Translations under genes and position numbers: made by a program
Notes under the pieces: model-generated
What the model saw: only the letters and a program-made list of their open reading frames with translations
Databases searched by the model: none
What the model was told of the DNA's origin: nothing
Assembly (NCBI GenBank): GCA_024734555.1
Contig: JANPWX010000097.1
Location: forward strand, 6,029,369-6,093,368
DNA from: Trochalopteron elliotii
Taxonomy: Eukaryota > Chordata > Aves > Passeriformes > Leiothrichidae
Length of the DNA: 64,000 nucleotides
Reading direction: 5' to 3'
In this document: positions 63,263 through 64,000 of the stretch, one piece after another
How the letters are laid out: each line of letters starts with the position of its first letter
Numbering within the stretch: position 1 is the first letter of the stretch

Positions 63263-63472
63263 GTAAACCATGGTGGTGACACAGAGAAAAGAATTTGTGT
63301 CATAGATGAGATAGGTAAAATGGAACTCTTCAGCCAGGCTTTTATTCAAGCTGTTCGTCAGACGCTGGCTGGCTCGGGGACTGTGGTGCTTGGAACTATT
63401 CCAATACCTAAGGGAAAGCCACTGGATCTTGTTGAAGAAATAAGAAGTAGGAAAGATGTTAAAGTGTTCAAT
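63263..63472 (+). CDS. NTPCR: NTPCR exon 4 (Walker B)
   Basis: 70 codons between TTTTTTCCACAG and AAT|GTGAGT (donor at 63473). It starts VNHGGDTEKRICVIDEIGKM. The Walker B strand is ICVIDE, with the Asp and Glu at 63305-63310; these bind Mg2+ and activate water in this family. ELFSQAFIQAVRQTL follows, then GTVVLGTIPIPKGKPLDLVE and IRSRKDVKVFN, all typical of vertebrate NTPCR. The frame is continuous with exon 3. The expected last exon (about 20 residues, starting with a VT.EN-like motif in relatives) is not found in the remaining 528 bases, so the coding sequence is incomplete at the right edge. Confidence 0.95.
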
Positions 63473-64000
63473 GTGAGTAATATTTAATATCCTTAAAGAG
63501 CCTTCTGTTCTAGGTTACTAGTTTATATTTGGCTCTGTTCAAAAATGGTTACTGCCAATTGATAGCTGTGGGTAACTTGCATGAAATAAGTTTTTTAGTT
63601 TCCATTTTATTCTTAATGGGCAGGTGTTCACCTTATTAAAAAAAAATCCCATTTGGCACTTACTGTAGCAGTCTCACACAGCTGGCTTTGCTTCTGAGGG
63701 GCTGCAGAAGTAATGCTATAGTTGTTTTAAAAGGTTTCTTTGCTGTAGTATTATTGCGGTATAGGTATTCATTATTCCTAAGAGTTAAATCTTTTAAAGT
63801 ACAGTCAAATTTTTAAGCTTTTTTTTTTTTTTCCCAGACTGGCTTGCAAAAATATTACCAGTAGTCTTATTCAAGGAAAAAAGGCAGCAGTGGAATTTGC
63901 AGGAATGATTTATAGAAGAAAGACAGTTATAAATGGAGTGTACTTTGTCTGGAGTCAGTGAACCAATTTTGGAATTCATTGTTATTTTTACAGACATAAT
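63473..64000 (+). other. NTPCR: NTPCR intron 4 (start only)
   Basis: Begins GTGAGT and runs off the window. It contains a T tract at about 63821-63832, and no sequence resembling the family's C-terminal exon. Confidence 0.75.

Larger units (their letters stand above)
56896..63472 (+). other. NTPCR: NTPCR gene locus (exons 1-4 of probably 5)
   Basis: This is the span of the cancer-related nucleoside-triphosphatase gene within the window, from the inferred start codon to the end of exon 4. Coding segments are 56896-56907 (continuing into the gap), 59250-59412, 60490-60592 and 63263-63472. Introns start with GT and end with AG. The intron phases are 1, 2, 0 and 0. Exons 2-4 give 476 coding bases. 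With about 34 bases from exon 1 and roughly 20 codons from a final exon outside the window, the protein comes to about 190 residues, the usual family length. Confidence 0.85.

Noticed and set aside
63831..63866. Possible NTPCR terminal exon after the T-rich tract and CCCAG at 63834-63838
   Set aside because: Splicing there would add only about eight residues (TGLQKYYQ) and a stop, unlike the conserved C-terminus of about 20 residues. The real last exon is expected beyond the window.
1..64000. CRISPR arrays, operons, phage or bacterial mobile systems
   Set aside because: The window is vertebrate nuclear DNA with spliced genes and LINE/SINE elements; no regularly spaced repeats or gene clusters of that kind are present.

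Overview
The window looks like a stretch of bird nuclear genome, most likely from a passerine. It is AT-rich, with very sparse coding sequence split into exons. CR1 LINE fragments are common, and there are two copies of a tRNA-Ile-derived SINE with a CR1-type 3' tail (TguSINE1-like, a family described from zebra finch and other passerines). There is no operon-like gene packing. Most open frames are chance frames in intergenic DNA or frames inside repeats.

Layout: the left edge (2-733, + strand) is the C-terminal 243 codons of an intact frame best assigned to MAP10, followed by a short 3' UTR with a poly(A) signal. About 56 kb of intergenic DNA follows (roughly 0.9-56.8 kb), in which I see no convincing gene. 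It holds old and young CR1 pieces (about 11.3-12.2, 22.9-23.1, 28.0-28.4, 30.3, 38.5-39.7, 50.7-51.3 and 56.1-56.7 kb), two SINEs (25.2 and 37.5 kb), a probable endogenous-retrovirus solo LTR (51.3-51.7 kb) and a few simple repeats.

The right end is the NTPCR gene on the + strand. Its GC-rich promoter runs into a 350-base assembly gap. The start codon and first four codons appear to sit directly against the left edge of that gap. Exons 2, 3 and 4 are complete with good splice sites and encode the Walker A lysine/threonines and the Walker B DE of this nucleoside-triphosphatase. The last exon lies beyond the window.

MAP10 followed by NTPCR on the same strand matches, to my knowledge, the vertebrate order at human 1q42.2, which supports both assignments. 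The two genes have no known shared pathway: MAP10 is a microtubule/midbody protein and NTPCR a small soluble NTPase. I found no new multi-gene system. The most useful observations are the NTPCR start beside the gap, an altered loop at the NTPCR exon 2/3 junction, repeat insertions close to the NTPCR promoter, and a few unexplained non-coding segments.
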